Numbered from the stretch's first letter, positions 1 to 9,281 are shown. The stretch is 36,192 bases of DNA from Gammaproteobacteria bacterium (GCA_024641505.1 JAHECY010000035.1:1-36192), one strand, 5' to 3'. Program-made: numbers and translations. The notes: a model not told the origin generated them from the sequence alone.

Positions 1-300
1 CACAATGGAGCTGCTTTTTCCACTTATGTGATAGTGCCGACAGACAAATTCACTGTGGCTGATAAATCGAACAACCTTGCCAGCTACCGGAAGGATGACA
101 CGATAAAGTATTTTTGTCGAAGTTGCGGAACTCCCCTTTATAACACTAACGCAATTTATGAATCGATACGCTTGGTGTACCTGGGAAGTCTGGGCAATGC
201 TTCCGACATTACACCAAAGATCAATGTATGGTGCGAGAATCAACTGGATTGGGTCTCGACGATCGCTGAGATTGAAAGCGTAGACCAAGGTGCCGGGTAG
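1..300 (+). CDS. GFA/CENP-V fold protein, C-terminal part (cut by window start)
   Basis: The reading frame is open from base 1 (HNGAAFSTYV...) and ends at TAG 298-300, so 99 residues of a longer protein are visible. The beginning resembles the middle of glutathione-dependent formaldehyde-activating (GFA) family proteins, where a zinc-binding Cys motif precedes a NGAAF/STYV stretch. The second Cys pair is visible as FCRSCGTPLY, and a Trp-rich tail (NVWCENQLDW) follows. GFA-fold proteins bind zinc through these Cys residues. Most members are not proven to act on formaldehyde, so the substrate is unknown. A GTG at 28 could serve as a start but would remove the conserved N-terminal half, so I read the gene as continuing upstream of the window. 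Confidence 0.75.
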   Translation, partial: HNGAAFSTYVIVPTDKFTVADKSNNLASYRKDDTIKYFCRSCGTPLYNTNAIYESIRLVYLGSLGNASDITPKINVWCENQLDWVSTIAEIESVDQGAG

Positions 301-599
301 CTATTTGCTATATTTGGGCGCAAGCGTTTGGTTGGCGTTGTCGCGACGTTCTCAACAATTTCCATAGCATGATGTGCTAAAACATAAATGCAAGTTAACA
401 TTTTCGAGTGTCCCTGAAGCGCGTCTAACCGTTGCGTTAACGCGAACGTTTTTAACGGCGGCTGGTTCGGCGTAATTACAGTGAATTGCGGTGACGCTGC
501 AGAACAAGCAAACGGCGAAATTATGCATGCGGATAACCATGATCTGGTTGGTCCGGCTTTAGTATGCTTTTGTGCACAAAGAATAAACACTGGAAAATT
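301..599. other. intergenic, no gene recognised
   Basis: About 300 bases between the GFA gene and the tRNA. Open frames here (for example minus 352-540) have no recognisable protein character. Two short perfect palindromes are visible: GCGTTAACGC at 434-443 and TTTGTGCACAAA at 569-580. The second lies just past the 3' end of the minus-strand tRNA but has no T-run, so I do not call it a terminator. Confidence 0.5.
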
Positions 600-676
<77 letters not shown>

Positions 677-873
677 TGATAGATGGGCCGCCCGCCCGTC
701 AGGAGCCGCACATTCTAGCAATTTATGCCGGGGGGCTGCTACCCGTATCTGAGGGGGGCAGGAGTATTTTCCTGATAAAAATTGCCGCTAATGGCGGTGC
801 CGGCTTACCCTGGCCTAATTTGGTGTTAACATGAAGTCCATCAAGAGCTTAGTAAGGTGCCAAAGCCCGCCCC

Positions 874-1617
874 ATGAGTAAGAAATCGCCCCCGCTGACC
901 GCTATCGATTCCTTTGATTTCCATCCCGGCCGGGTGCTGGGGGGTAAATATGAGGTGATTTCCAAACTCGGGGCTGGGTGGGAGGGGGAGGTTTACATGG
1001 TGCGGGAGGTGCTCACGGGCATCGAGCGGGCGGCGAAATTCTTTTTTCCCCAGCGCAACCCCCGCAACCGGGCTTTTCTGTTTTACGCCAAGAAGTTGCA
1101 CAAGCTGCGGCATTGCCCAATCCTCATCCAGTACCTGACGCAGGAAACCATTCCGTATCGGCGCAGTCAGATCACGTTCCTGATTTCCGACTATGTGGAG
1201 GGAGACCTGTTAAGCGAATACCTCAACCGCCAACCGCATAAACGACTGGAGCCCTTCCAGGGATTGCATCTGTTATATGCCTTGGCCGCGGGTATTTCCC
1301 AGATCCATTATCAAGGTGAGTACCACGGGGATTTGCACACGGACAATATCATCGTCCGGCCCTATGGCCTGGGCTTCGACCTTAAGCTCCTGGACATGTA
1401 TCACTGGGGACGGCCTACGGCTGCCAATATGCTGGATGATGTGACCGACCTGATTCGGATTTTCTATGATGCCATCGGCGGCAAAAAGCTTTATGCCAAG
1501 CAGTCACCGGAGATCAAGGCCGTGTGTTGCGGCCTGAAACGTACCCTGATCGCCGGCAAGTTCAAGACCGCCGGTCAACTATGTGATTACCTCGATACCA
1601 TGGACTGGTATTCCTGA
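874..1617 (+). CDS. Ser/Thr protein kinase-like protein
   Basis: A 247-residue protein with the small-kinase fold. The glycine loop is LGAGWEGEV (residues 32-40), the nucleotide-binding lysine is in RAAKFFF (K55), and the catalytic loop is HGDLHTDN (H151-N158, D153 catalytic, N158 metal-binding). The Mg-binding Asp is in KLLDMYHWG (D174), where the usual DFG is replaced by DMY. HGDLH in place of HRDLKP is shared with atypical and small-molecule kinases, so a non-protein substrate is possible. The PP2C phosphatase 14 bases downstream suggests a reversible protein phosphorylation pair. No strong ribosome site precedes ATG 874. There is no signal peptide or transmembrane segment, so it is probably cytoplasmic. 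Confidence 0.85.
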   Translation: MSKKSPPLTAIDSFDFHPGRVLGGKYEVISKLGAGWEGEVYMVREVLTGIERAAKFFFPQRNPRNRAFLFYAKKLHKLRHCPILIQYLTQETIPYRRSQITFLISDYVEGDLLSEYLNRQPHKRLEPFQGLHLLYALAAGISQIHYQGEYHGDLHTDNIIVRPYGLGFDLKLLDMYHWGRPTAANMLDDVTDLIRIFYDAIGGKKLYAKQSPEIKAVCCGLKRTLIAGKFKTAGQLCDYLDTMDWYS

Positions 1618-1631
1618 GTGGAAACATCTTC

Positions 1632-2441
1632 ATGTTAGCCAGAGAACTGTTTATTGCTGAAAACCTGGAAGTGCCGCGTGCGGTGCGACCGTTTCTGTCC
1701 GGGCAGGCGGTGGTGTATACCACCCGCGCCCACGACAAGGAAACCGAGAACGAGGACGCGGCGGCGATTTTCGCCCTGGACCTGAGCCACGGGTTGCTGG
1801 TGGTGGCGGATGGTCTGGGCGGCTTGCCCCTGGGTCAACAGGCCTCCGGCACTGCCGTCAAGGTCCTGGAGGCGACCTTGAAAGCCTGCGATAACGTGGA
1901 CTTGCTGCGCGAGTGCATCCTCAACGGCATCGAGTCGGCCAACGAGAAAGTCCTGCAGCTGGGCGCCGGTGCCGCGACCACGCTGGCCTTGGTGGAGGTC
2001 AGCGACGCGGCGGTGCGCACTTATCACGTTGGGGATTCGATGATTCTGGTGTGCGGCCAGCGGGGCCGACTCAAACTGCAAACCATCTCCCATTCACCGG
2101 TGGGTTACGCGGTGGAATCAGGTATGTTGGACGAAGCCGAAGCCATGCATCACGAGGATCGGCACATTGTGTCCAATGTATTGGGTGCCGCGGAAATGCG
2201 CATTGAAATGGGGCCGGCGGTGCCGCTGGCGCTGCGCGACACCGTGTGCATTGCCAGCGACGGCTTGTTCGATAATCTGCAAGTGCCGGAGATCGTCGAC
2301 ATCATTCGCATCGGTCCCCTGGTCAAGGCCATGGATAAACTCATTACGCTGTGCCAGCAACGCATGCGCGCCGCCGACCCGGATGCTACTACGCCTTCCA
2401 AGCCCGATGATCTGACGGTGATTCTGTATCGTCCTGTGTAA
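1632..2441 (+). CDS. PP2C-family Ser/Thr protein phosphatase
   Basis: A 269-residue PPM/PP2C phosphatase. The metal-binding motifs are in order: ENED (39-42), ADGLGG (D60, G61; the usual DGMGGH has L in place of M and lacks the His), SDGLFDN (D210) and a C-terminal KPDDLTVILY (D259/D260). The family hydrolyses phospho-Ser/Thr using two Mn or Mg ions. The gene starts 14 bases after the kinase stop, so the two are almost certainly co-transcribed, and the phosphatase probably reverses the action of the kinase. The protein looks soluble. The repeat unit that begins at 2482 follows its stop codon directly, and no other terminator is visible. Confidence 0.92.
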   Translation: MLARELFIAENLEVPRAVRPFLSGQAVVYTTRAHDKETENEDAAAIFALDLSHGLLVVADGLGGLPLGQQASGTAVKVLEATLKACDNVDLLRECILNGIESANEKVLQLGAGAATTLALVEVSDAAVRTYHVGDSMILVCGQRGRLKLQTISHSPVGYAVESGMLDEAEAMHHEDRHIVSNVLGAAEMRIEMGPAVPLALRDTVCIASDGLFDNLQVPEIVDIIRIGPLVKAMDKLITLCQQRMRAADPDATTPSKPDDLTVILYRPV

Positions 2442-2481
2442 TGGCGTGGCGCACTGTGCGTCGCCGCGAGTGAAATTCCGC

Positions 2482-2647
2482 GTAGGGTGCGTATTACGCA
2501 CCGGCTTTTGCTTTTTGGTCGAGAAGCAGCCGAACGAGATGCGCCATTATTTCCTGCACCGATATATTGGCTGGCGGGAAATCCGCAGCGGAGCCACATG
2601 CCTTGGTTTCGTTCAGGTCAAAAACCGGTGCGTGATACGCACCCTAG
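2482..2647. repeat. composite palindromic repeat, unit 1
   Basis: The left end is GTAG followed by the 17-base near-palindrome GGTGCGTATTACGCACC (2486-2502). The right end is the inverted form GGTGCGTGATACGCACC (2627-2643) followed by CTAG. Between them are about 125 noncoding bases. The same architecture, with GTAG outside on the left and CTAC/CTAG outside on the right, recurs at 31312-31407 (plus the piece at 30081) and 35341-35483. This is REP/MITE-like, and I found no coding frame in it. Confidence 0.85.
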
Positions 2648-2705
2648 AATCAGTAACGGGGCACAATAAGTAGGAGCGTTGTTACACGGTCTCGCACCAA
2701 GAGCC

Positions 2706-2722
2706 GGTGCGCAATACGCACC
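2706..2722. repeat. solo palindrome of the same repeat family
   Basis: GGTGCGCAATACGCACC is a further copy of the 17-base core, 58 bases beyond unit 1. It is followed by CTGC instead of CTAC. It lies between the phosphatase and the 3' end of ubiD and may help terminate either transcript, but there is no T-run. Confidence 0.75.
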
Positions 2723-2812
2723 CTGCGGTTGGTACTGCCGCGGTATTTGTTGATGGGTTTTTACTCATTCAGGCGCACTGTATGCCATCAGGCTTGTATC
2801 GGAAATCGAAAT

Positions 2813-4285
2813 TCAGATACCCAGCTCATCCCATATCGCATCGATACGGGCTTTGATTTCCGGGCTCATGGCGATCGGTGTACCCCATTCGCGCTGGGTT
2901 TCGCCGGGCCATTTATTGGTGGCGTCGAAGCCGATTTTAGACCCCAGGCCTGCCACCGGCGAGGCGAAGTCCAGGTAATCGATGGGTGTGTGCTCGATGA
3001 GTGTGGTGTCGCGGGCCGGGTCCATGCGCGTGGTCATGGCCCAGATCACGTCCTTCCAGTCGCGGATGTCGATGTCATCGTCGGTGACGATCACGAACTT
3101 GGTGTACATGAACTGGCGCAGAAAAGACCATACGCCCATCATCACGCGCTTGGCATGGCCGGGGTACTGCTTCTTCATGCTCACCACCGCCAATCGGTAC
3201 GAGCAACCTTCGGGCGGTAAATAGAAATCGCGGATTTCCGGAAACTGTTTCTGCAGAATAGGCACGAACACTTCGTTCAAGGCCACGCCCAGCACCGCCG
3301 GTTCATCCGGGGGGCGTCCGGTGTAGGTGCTGTGATAGATAGGATCGTCCCGGTGCGTGATGTGGGTGATGGTGAACACCGGAAAGGTTTCCTGTTCGTT
3401 GTAATAACCGGTGTGATCGCCGTAAGGCCCCTCCAGCGCCGTCTCCTGGGGGTCGATGTAACCTTCCAGTACGAACTCCGCGCTCGCGGGCACCTGCAAA
3501 TCACAGCTCACGCATTGCGCCAGTTCCGTGCGCGCGCCGCGCAGCAGGCCGGCGAACGCGTATTCCGACAAGGTGTCCGGAATCGGCGTCACCGCGCCGA
3601 GAATCGTCGCGGGATCGGCGCCCAGGGCCACGGCCACGGGAAACGGTGTTCCCGGGTGCGCTTCCTGCCAGTCGCGAAAATCCAGTGCGCCGCCCCGATG
3701 GGACAGCCAGCGCATAATCACCTTGTTGTTAGCGATCACCTGCTGGCGGTAGATGCCCAGGTTCTGGCGTTTCTTGTAGGGTCCTTTGGTAATGACCAAC
3801 GCCCAGGTAATGAGCGGACCCACATCCCCGGGCCAGCAGGTCTGGATCGGCAGCTTGCCCAGATCCACATCACTGCCTTGCAGTACATGCTTTTGGCAGG
3901 GGGGGCGGCTGACCACCTTGGGCGCCATGTTCAATACTTGTTTAAAGATCGGCAGTTTATCCAGGGTGTCTTTGAAACCCTTGGGTGGCTCCGGTTCTTT
4001 CAACTGCGCCAGCAGCCGGCCGATGTCCCGCAGGGCGGCGGTGGAGTCGGCGCCCATGCCCAGGGCCACCCGGTGCGGGGTGCCGAACAAATTGCCGAGC
4101 AGGGGAACGCTGCTGTTTTTCGGGTGTTTGAACAGCAGCGCCGGCCCGCCCTGACGCAGGGTACGGTCGCAGATTTCGGTGACTTCCAGGTACGGATCGA
4201 CTTCCCGGTCGATGGTCTTGAGTTCGCCCAGGGCTTCCAGTTGACGTAAAAAATCACGCAGGTCACGGTAGATCATGGTGCGCAT
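2813..4285 (-). CDS. ubiD: UbiD, 3-octaprenyl-4-hydroxybenzoate decarboxylase
   Basis: 490 residues, close to the E. coli UbiD length, with clear similarity from the N-terminus ([43 protein letters not shown]). The active-site stretch [11 protein letters not shown] is at 285-295. UbiD decarboxylates the polyprenyl-hydroxybenzoate intermediate of ubiquinone synthesis with a prenylated flavin made by UbiX; no ubiX is in this window. The reported start gives MRTMIYRDL. The ATG three codons later is also possible, though E. coli UbiD has a similar three-residue extension. It is the last gene of the minus-strand run prlC / SH3 / xthA / ubiD and lies 35 bases after xthA. Confidence 0.96.
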   Translation of the reverse strand: MRTMIYRDLRDFLRQLEALGELKTIDREVDPYLEVTEICDRTLRQGGPALLFKHPKNSSVPLLGNLFGTPHRVALGMGADSTAALRDIGRLLAQLKEPEPPKGFKDTLDKLPIFKQVLNMAPKVVSRPPCQKHVLQGSDVDLGKLPIQTCWPGDVGPLITWALVITKGPYKKRQNLGIYRQQVIANNKVIMRWLSHRGGALDFRDWQEAHPGTPFPVAVALGADPATILGAVTPIPDTLSEYAFAGLLRGARTELAQCVSCDLQVPASAEFVLEGYIDPQETALEGPYGDHTGYYNEQETFPVFTITHITHRDDPIYHSTYTGRPPDEPAVLGVALNEVFVPILQKQFPEIRDFYLPPEGCSYRLAVVSMKKQYPGHAKRVMMGVWSFLRQFMYTKFVIVTDDDIDIRDWKDVIWAMTTRMDPARDTTLIEHTPIDYLDFASPVAGLGSKIGFDATNKWPGETQREWGTPIAMSPEIKARIDAIWDELGI

Positions 4286-4320
4286 GATACCACTCGCGGG
4301 GGTGGCGGGGACGGGCTATT

Positions 4321-5088
4321 TTAGGTGTTGAATTCCGCGAGCACCGGCGCATGGTCCGATGGCCGCTCCCAGCCGCGGGGCACGGTATCGATATCGGCGG
4401 CGCGGCAGGCGCTGATCAGGGGTTCACTGGCGAGGATCAGGTCGATACGCAGGCCCCGGTTGCGGATGAAGGCGGCGGCGCGGTAGTCCCACCAGCTGAA
4501 GCGTTCGTCTTCCCGGTGGTGCAGCCGAAAGGTATCGGCAAAACCCAGTTCGAACAGACGCTGCAAAGCGTGTCGTTCCGGGGTGGAGCAGAGAATCGCT
4601 TCGTGCCAGGTTTCGGCGTCGTAAACGTCCCGGTCCTCGGGGGCGATATTGAAATCTCCGGCGATGATTATCCTGGGGTAGGTGGCCAGCAGGGATTGCA
4701 CCAGCGTGCCGAAGGCGTGCAACCACTCCAGCTTATAATGGTACTTCTCCGAACCGACTTCACTGCCGTTGGGAACATAGACATCGATCACCAGGATGTC
4801 AGCGCTGAGGCAGGCGCAAAGGCGTTGTTCTCGGGCCAGCACTTCCGGCAACGCCAGGTCGATGGCGGTCAACGGTGCAGTGCCCAGGATAGCCACGCCA
4901 TTATAGGTTTTCTGGCCCCGAAAAACGGCGTGATAGCCGCGTGCCGTCACCGCCTCAAGCGGAAAGGCCGCGTCCGTTACTTTGGTTTCCTGGAGCAGCA
5001 CCAGGTCGGGCCGGTTGCTGTCGAGCCATAGGAATAAATGGTCCAGGCGCACCCGTAGCGAATTTACGTTCCAGCTGGCGAGTTTCAA
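4321..5088 (-). CDS. xthA: exodeoxyribonuclease III
   Basis: An endonuclease/exonuclease/phosphatase-fold DNA repair enzyme that acts at abasic sites and on 3' ends. With the start at TTG 5088 the protein is 255 residues and begins (M)KLASWNVNSLR, which aligns with the E. coli N-terminus. It has the metal-binding Glu in LQETK (E34), GDFNIAPEDRDVYD, RFSWWDYR, NRGLRIDLILAS and the catalytic PSDHAPV near the C-terminus. There is no ATG or GTG at the expected position. TTG 5097, overlapping the upstream TGA as TTGA, is the alternative and would couple translation to the SH3 gene. Longer readings to 5202 run through the upstream gene and lack homology. Confidence 0.93.
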   Translation of the reverse strand: MKLASWNVNSLRVRLDHLFLWLDSNRPDLVLLQETKVTDAAFPLEAVTARGYHAVFRGQKTYNGVAILGTAPLTAIDLALPEVLAREQRLCACLSADILVIDVYVPNGSEVGSEKYHYKLEWLHAFGTLVQSLLATYPRIIIAGDFNIAPEDRDVYDAETWHEAILCSTPERHALQRLFELGFADTFRLHHREDERFSWWDYRAAAFIRNRGLRIDLILASEPLISACRAADIDTVPRGWERPSDHAPVLAEFNT

Positions 5089-5093
5089 CGGGA

Positions 5094-5867
5094 TCAATAC
5101 AGGCGAAAGCCGCCATGTTTCTTGCGTATGCGCCGGTCCAGCAGCACCACGCCCGCGAAATAGCCGAGAATCAGCATGCCCAAAGTGAGCGCACCGACCC
5201 ACACCAGAGGAATTGGCCCGTAGTTATACCAGGTGACGGGGACCATATCTTCCTGGAAGGCGATGACGGTGGTGCCATTGGTGTTGGTTTCTTCGCCGTC
5301 ACTATTAACCAGTGCGGCTGTGGGAATGATGGTGCCGGTCAATTGAGCCTTGAAGGTTGCCAGTTCGGCCGCTGCCGCGTCCCGATCCTTGGCCGCTGCT
5401 TGCAGGTCGGTCTCCAGCGTCTTGGCGCGGTCACGCGTTTTCTGCAGTTCAGACTTCAGCCAGCCGACATTTTTCGCGTCGCGCTTGAGCGCCGCGATAT
5501 TGCCGGTGTCGCTTTCCGTGCTGTTGTCACTCTGTTCCTGCGCTTCTGATTTCAGGGCCTTGTATTTCCCCAGCAGTTCGGAATAGAGCACTTGAATCGG
5601 TTTTTCGTCCGTAAGAAAGTTCGGATCGATCCAGCCGATGATGCCGTCATTGAGTTTCACCTTGGCGAACGGGCCATTGGTGGTCAGGATGGTCATGGCG
5701 GTACCGGTAGGTACGGAGCGCAGTACCTGACTCATCCGCGAATCGCTGACGTACAGATCCAGCACGATGCGGTCCGTGACGTAATGGACATCGCCAGCCG
5801 CCAGTGCCAGCCGGTGGCAGGTCAGTAGCAGAATGAACATAATCCAATGGGCACGTTTGTGAGTCAT
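5094..5867 (-). CDS. TIGR04211-type SH3-domain membrane protein (YgiM-like)
   Basis: 257 residues. A signal peptide (hydrophobic segment ending LALAAG) is followed by a bacterial SH3 domain (about residues 25-90: YVTDRIVLDLYV, GPFAKVKLNDGIIGWI). Next comes a charged coiled coil (about 95-185), then one transmembrane helix (LVWVGALTLGMLILGYFAGVV) and a short basic tail ending KKHGGFRLY, which is typical of the family. The SH3 and coiled coil should be periplasmic. The role is unknown; SH3b domains often bind cell-wall peptides. I chose ATG 5867 because AAGG lies 8 bases upstream. A GTG at 5876 is the alternative, 6 bases after the prlC stop. Confidence 0.85.
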   Translation of the reverse strand: MTHKRAHWIMFILLLTCHRLALAAGDVHYVTDRIVLDLYVSDSRMSQVLRSVPTGTAMTILTTNGPFAKVKLNDGIIGWIDPNFLTDEKPIQVLYSELLGKYKALKSEAQEQSDNSTESDTGNIAALKRDAKNVGWLKSELQKTRDRAKTLETDLQAAAKDRDAAAAELATFKAQLTGTIIPTAALVNSDGEETNTNGTTVIAFQEDMVPVTWYNYGPIPLVWVGALTLGMLILGYFAGVVLLDRRIRKKHGGFRLY

Positions 5868-5882
5868 ACCAGTCACCTTGCG

Positions 5883-7922
5883 TTAGTTGGTAATGCCGTT
5901 GTGGCGTAACAGGGGTTCGATATCGGGTTCCCGGCCGCGAAACGCCTTGAATAAAGCCATCGCGTCCTGGGAGCCGCCTTGTTCGAGAATGCACTGAAGA
6001 AATTTTCGGCCGGTGTCGCGATTGAAAATACCGGTCTCCTCGAACAGGGAAAACGCGTCGGCGGAAAGCACTTCCGCCCACTTATAGCTGTAATAGCCGG
6101 CCGCGTAACCGCCGGCGAAGATATGGGAGAATCCGTGCTGAAAGCGGTTCCATTCCGGCGGTATCACTACCGACACCTCGCGCCGTGTGTCATCGAGGAT
6201 CTGTTGCACATGGTGCTTGCGCGCAGGGTCATATTCCAGATGCATTCTGAAATCAAACAGACTGAATTCCAGTTGCCGGATCATTTGCATGCTGGACTGG
6301 TAATTGCGGGTAGCCTGCATCTTGCGATACAGATCTTCCGGCAAGGGTTCGTTGGTCTGGTAGTGACGTGCCATCAGTTGCAGGGCTTCCCGTTCCCAGC
6401 ACCAGTTTTCCATGAACTGGCTGGGCAGTTCCACGGCGTCCCAGGCCACGCCATTGATGCCGGAAACGCCGATGACGTCCACCTGCGTCAGCATATGGTG
6501 CAGACCATGACCGAATTCGTGAAACAGCGTGACCACTTCGTCGTGAGTGAACTGGGCGGGTTCGCCGTCCACGGGCGGGGTCAGGTTGCACACCAGGTAG
6601 GCGACCGGCAGTTGCGTGCCTCGGGTGGTGCGCCGGCGGCTGATGCAGCCGTCCATCCAGGCGCCGCCGCGTTTTTTACTGCGCGCGTACAGATCCAGAT
6701 AGAAGCTGCCGCGCAAGGTGCCCTGGTCATCGAAAATGTCGAAAAACCGGACATCGGCATGCCAGGTGTCGACGCCCGCGCGCTCCGCGATACGCAGGCC
6801 ATACAGGCGGTTGACGATGGTGAACAGGCCGTTGACCACCGGTTGTTCCGCGAAGTACGGCTTCAGTTCTTCCTGGCGGAAATCGAACAGATGTTGGCGT
6901 TGCTTTTCGCTGAAATAGCCCACGTCCCAGGGTGCGAGCGGTGGTGCGTCGTGGTGCTTGCGCGCGAAGTTGCCCAGGTCTTCGTATTCTTTGAGCGCAT
7001 GGGGCTTGCTGCGTTTGGCCAGGTCATGGAGAAAGGTCAGTACCTGTTCCGGGCGTTGCGCCATTTTCGTCGCCAGCGAGTAGGCCGCGTAGTTGTCGAA
7101 ACCGAGCAGGCGCGCCATTTCGTGCCGCAACCGCAGAATTTGATCCATGATTTCCGAATTGTCCCAGCGCCCGGCATTGGGGCCCTGGTCCGAGGCGCGC
7201 GTGGTATACGCCTGGTAAATCTCGGCGCGCAAGTCCCGGTTGTCGGCGTAGGTCATGACCGAATAATAGGACGGGAACTCTAACGTAAACACCCAGCCGG
7301 CCAGCTGCCTGCTGGTCGCGGCCTGCTTGGCCATGGCCACCGCGCTTTTCGGCAAACCCGCCAACAGGGCTGCATCTTCCGTGTGTTTGATCCAGCCCTG
7401 GGTGGCATCAAGGACATTCTCCTCGAACTTTGCCTGCAGGCGGGTAAGGTCCTGGCGTATGGCTTTATAGCGTTGCTGTTGAACCGGATCCAGATCGACG
7501 CCGGAAAGGTGAAAATCGCGCAGGGCGTTGGTGATGGTTTTTTGCTGGGCGGGTGACAGGGTGCTGAATTCGGGGCTGTCCGCCAGCGCTTTATAGGCTT
7601 GGAAGATCGCCGCATTCTGTCCCAGTTCTGTGGCATACTCGCTCAATTTGGGCAGGCAGGCATTATAAGCTGCACGCAGGGCGTCGCTGTTGACCACGGC
7701 ATTCATGTGACCGACCGGCGACCACATTTTGTCGAGACGGTCCTCCATGTCTTCCATGGGAACCACGACGGCATCCCAGCTGATCTGTTGCAGGTTCGGA
7801 TAAAGGGAGTCGAGCGTGCTGCGGTTTTCCCGGAGCACTTGGTCCACCGCGGGCTCGATATATTGAGGTTCGATCCGCGAAAAAGGAGGCAGATTATCCA
7901 TTGTTAATAAGGGGTTGCTCAT
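5883..7922 (-). CDS. prlC: oligopeptidase A (M3 metallopeptidase)
   Basis: 679 residues, essentially the length of E. coli OpdA/PrlC. The zinc site HEFGH is at 468-472, inside LFHEFGHGLHHML. The N-terminus MSNPLLTMDNLPPFSRI and the C-terminal FAGGYAAGYYSYKWAEVLSADAF-type stretch are family hallmarks. The enzyme is a cytoplasmic thimet-type oligopeptidase that degrades short peptides, including cleaved signal peptides. It is the first gene of the minus-strand group of four, and its promoter should lie in 7923-8092, shared divergently with srkA. Confidence 0.96.
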   Translation of the reverse strand: MSNPLLTMDNLPPFSRIEPQYIEPAVDQVLRENRSTLDSLYPNLQQISWDAVVVPMEDMEDRLDKMWSPVGHMNAVVNSDALRAAYNACLPKLSEYATELGQNAAIFQAYKALADSPEFSTLSPAQQKTITNALRDFHLSGVDLDPVQQQRYKAIRQDLTRLQAKFEENVLDATQGWIKHTEDAALLAGLPKSAVAMAKQAATSRQLAGWVFTLEFPSYYSVMTYADNRDLRAEIYQAYTTRASDQGPNAGRWDNSEIMDQILRLRHEMARLLGFDNYAAYSLATKMAQRPEQVLTFLHDLAKRSKPHALKEYEDLGNFARKHHDAPPLAPWDVGYFSEKQRQHLFDFRQEELKPYFAEQPVVNGLFTIVNRLYGLRIAERAGVDTWHADVRFFDIFDDQGTLRGSFYLDLYARSKKRGGAWMDGCISRRRTTRGTQLPVAYLVCNLTPPVDGEPAQFTHDEVVTLFHEFGHGLHHMLTQVDVIGVSGINGVAWDAVELPSQFMENWCWEREALQLMARHYQTNEPLPEDLYRKMQATRNYQSSMQMIRQLEFSLFDFRMHLEYDPARKHHVQQILDDTRREVSVVIPPEWNRFQHGFSHIFAGGYAAGYYSYKWAEVLSADAFSLFEETGIFNRDTGRKFLQCILEQGGSQDAMALFKAFRGREPDIEPLLRHNGITN

Positions 7923-8092
7923 TAATTCGCCTTGCCTGTTAAATGGCTGTGAACAGTCTTAAAATACATTAATAAATAATGCGTTAACTCCCGTACCGTA
8001 TCATTAACGGATCGGATATCACGCACTTTAGCGGTAATCCGGGGAGATACCCTGAGGTCTGCTAGTTTACACGAAAGAAGGATGCAAGATTA

Positions 8093-9082
8093 ATGAACAG
8101 TTTGGAGACCCCCTACCAAAACCTTACTCCAGATGTACTGTTGTCGGCGCTGGAAGGGTTGGGGTATGTTCCGACGGGTGCCTTATTGGCACTCAATAGC
8201 TATGAAAACCGTGTTTACCAGGTGGGCATGGAAGAGCAGGCTCCGGTGGTGGTGAAATTTTACCGCCCCCATCGTTGGTCGCGCGATGCTATTCAGGAAG
8301 AGCACGATTTTGCCTATGAATTGCTGGCCGAGGAAATTCCGGTGGTCACGCCGCTACGGGATCAGAACGGCCAAAGTTTACATGAATATTCGGGCTATTG
8401 TTTCGCGGTGTACCCGCGGCGCGGTGGACGTTGGCCGGACCTGGACAGTGAGGAGAATCTTGGCTGGTTGGGCCGTCTGTTAGGGCGCATTCATATGGTG
8501 GGCAGCCGCTCGGAGTTTCAGCACCGGCAACGCCTGGACCCGCAGAACTACGGTCACCAATCCTATCAGTTTTTACTGGAGCAGGGGTTTCTGCCCGCGG
8601 ATCTGGAGCAAGCCTATCGCAGCGTCGCCGAAGACATGTTGCGAATCATCGATCCGCTGTTCGCCACCGCCGTGCCCTATCAGCGCATATATGGCGACTG
8701 CCATCCCGGCAACATCCTTTGGTCCGAGATGGAAGGGCCTTTCTTCGTGGATCTGGATGATTGTCTCACCGGGCCCGTGGTGCAAGATCTGTGGATGTTA
8801 TTGTCAGGCAGTCGTGAGGAAATGGGGCAACAGATGCGCTGGATCGTTGAAGGATATGAAATGTTTCAGGAGTTTGACTATCTCCAGTTGCGCTTGATCG
8901 AACCCCTGCGCAGTCTGCGTATCATGCACTATGCCGCCTGGCTCGCGCGTCGCTGGCAGGATCCGGCATTTCCGCTGGCATTTCCATGGTTTAACAGCCA
9001 GCACTTCTGGCAGAATCATATCCTCAGCTTACGCGAGCAAATTGCCAGTCTGCAGGAAGCACCCCTACAGATACCCTATTAA
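8093..9082 (+). CDS. srkA: SrkA/YihE-type stress response kinase
   Basis: 329 residues, matching the E. coli SrkA (YihE/RdoA) length. It has an aminoglycoside-phosphotransferase-like fold. Its features are NSYENRVYQVG near the N-terminus, the nucleotide lysine in PVVVKFYRP, the catalytic YGDCHPGN (D202, N207) and the metal-binding VDLDD near residue 218, then a C-terminal helical part (LRIMHYAAWLARRW). SrkA is a Ser/Thr kinase that protects against stress-induced death in E. coli; the substrate is not settled. An AAGGA site lies about 10 bases before the ATG. The neighbouring dsbA of enterobacteria is absent here. Confidence 0.93.
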   Translation: MNSLETPYQNLTPDVLLSALEGLGYVPTGALLALNSYENRVYQVGMEEQAPVVVKFYRPHRWSRDAIQEEHDFAYELLAEEIPVVTPLRDQNGQSLHEYSGYCFAVYPRRGGRWPDLDSEENLGWLGRLLGRIHMVGSRSEFQHRQRLDPQNYGHQSYQFLLEQGFLPADLEQAYRSVAEDMLRIIDPLFATAVPYQRIYGDCHPGNILWSEMEGPFFVDLDDCLTGPVVQDLWMLLSGSREEMGQQMRWIVEGYEMFQEFDYLQLRLIEPLRSLRIMHYAAWLARRWQDPAFPLAFPWFNSQHFWQNHILSLREQIASLQEAPLQIPY

Positions 9083-9281
9083 TTTTCAGTAAAGACATCT
9101 CTGCTACATTTAAGTAACAACATCACTTCAGGCCGGTCAAATTGCCATTTAATCGTAAAGGCGGACAGCGTCCTTGCCGATAGCAGTATTAAATAGGAAT
9201 GTGCCCTGCGCGGTGAGTGGCGTAAACGGTGCACATGGGCTTAAATAATAAGATGCATAACCATTTGAAAAATCGAAAATC

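Noticed and set aside
301-599. Integron cassette with an attC site after the GFA gene.
   Set aside because: GTCTAAC near 423 fits one half of the consensus, but no matching GTTRRRY partner with a paired stem was found, and no integrase is visible.
831-881. Short leader peptide overlapping the kinase start.
   Set aside because: A 16-residue frame from ATG 831 exists, but there is no ribosome site and no regulatory logic in its sequence.
3332-4249. Long plus-strand frames opposite ubiD, prlC and the macroglobulin gene.
   Set aside because: They mirror the codon use of the true genes on the other strand and have no family resemblance.
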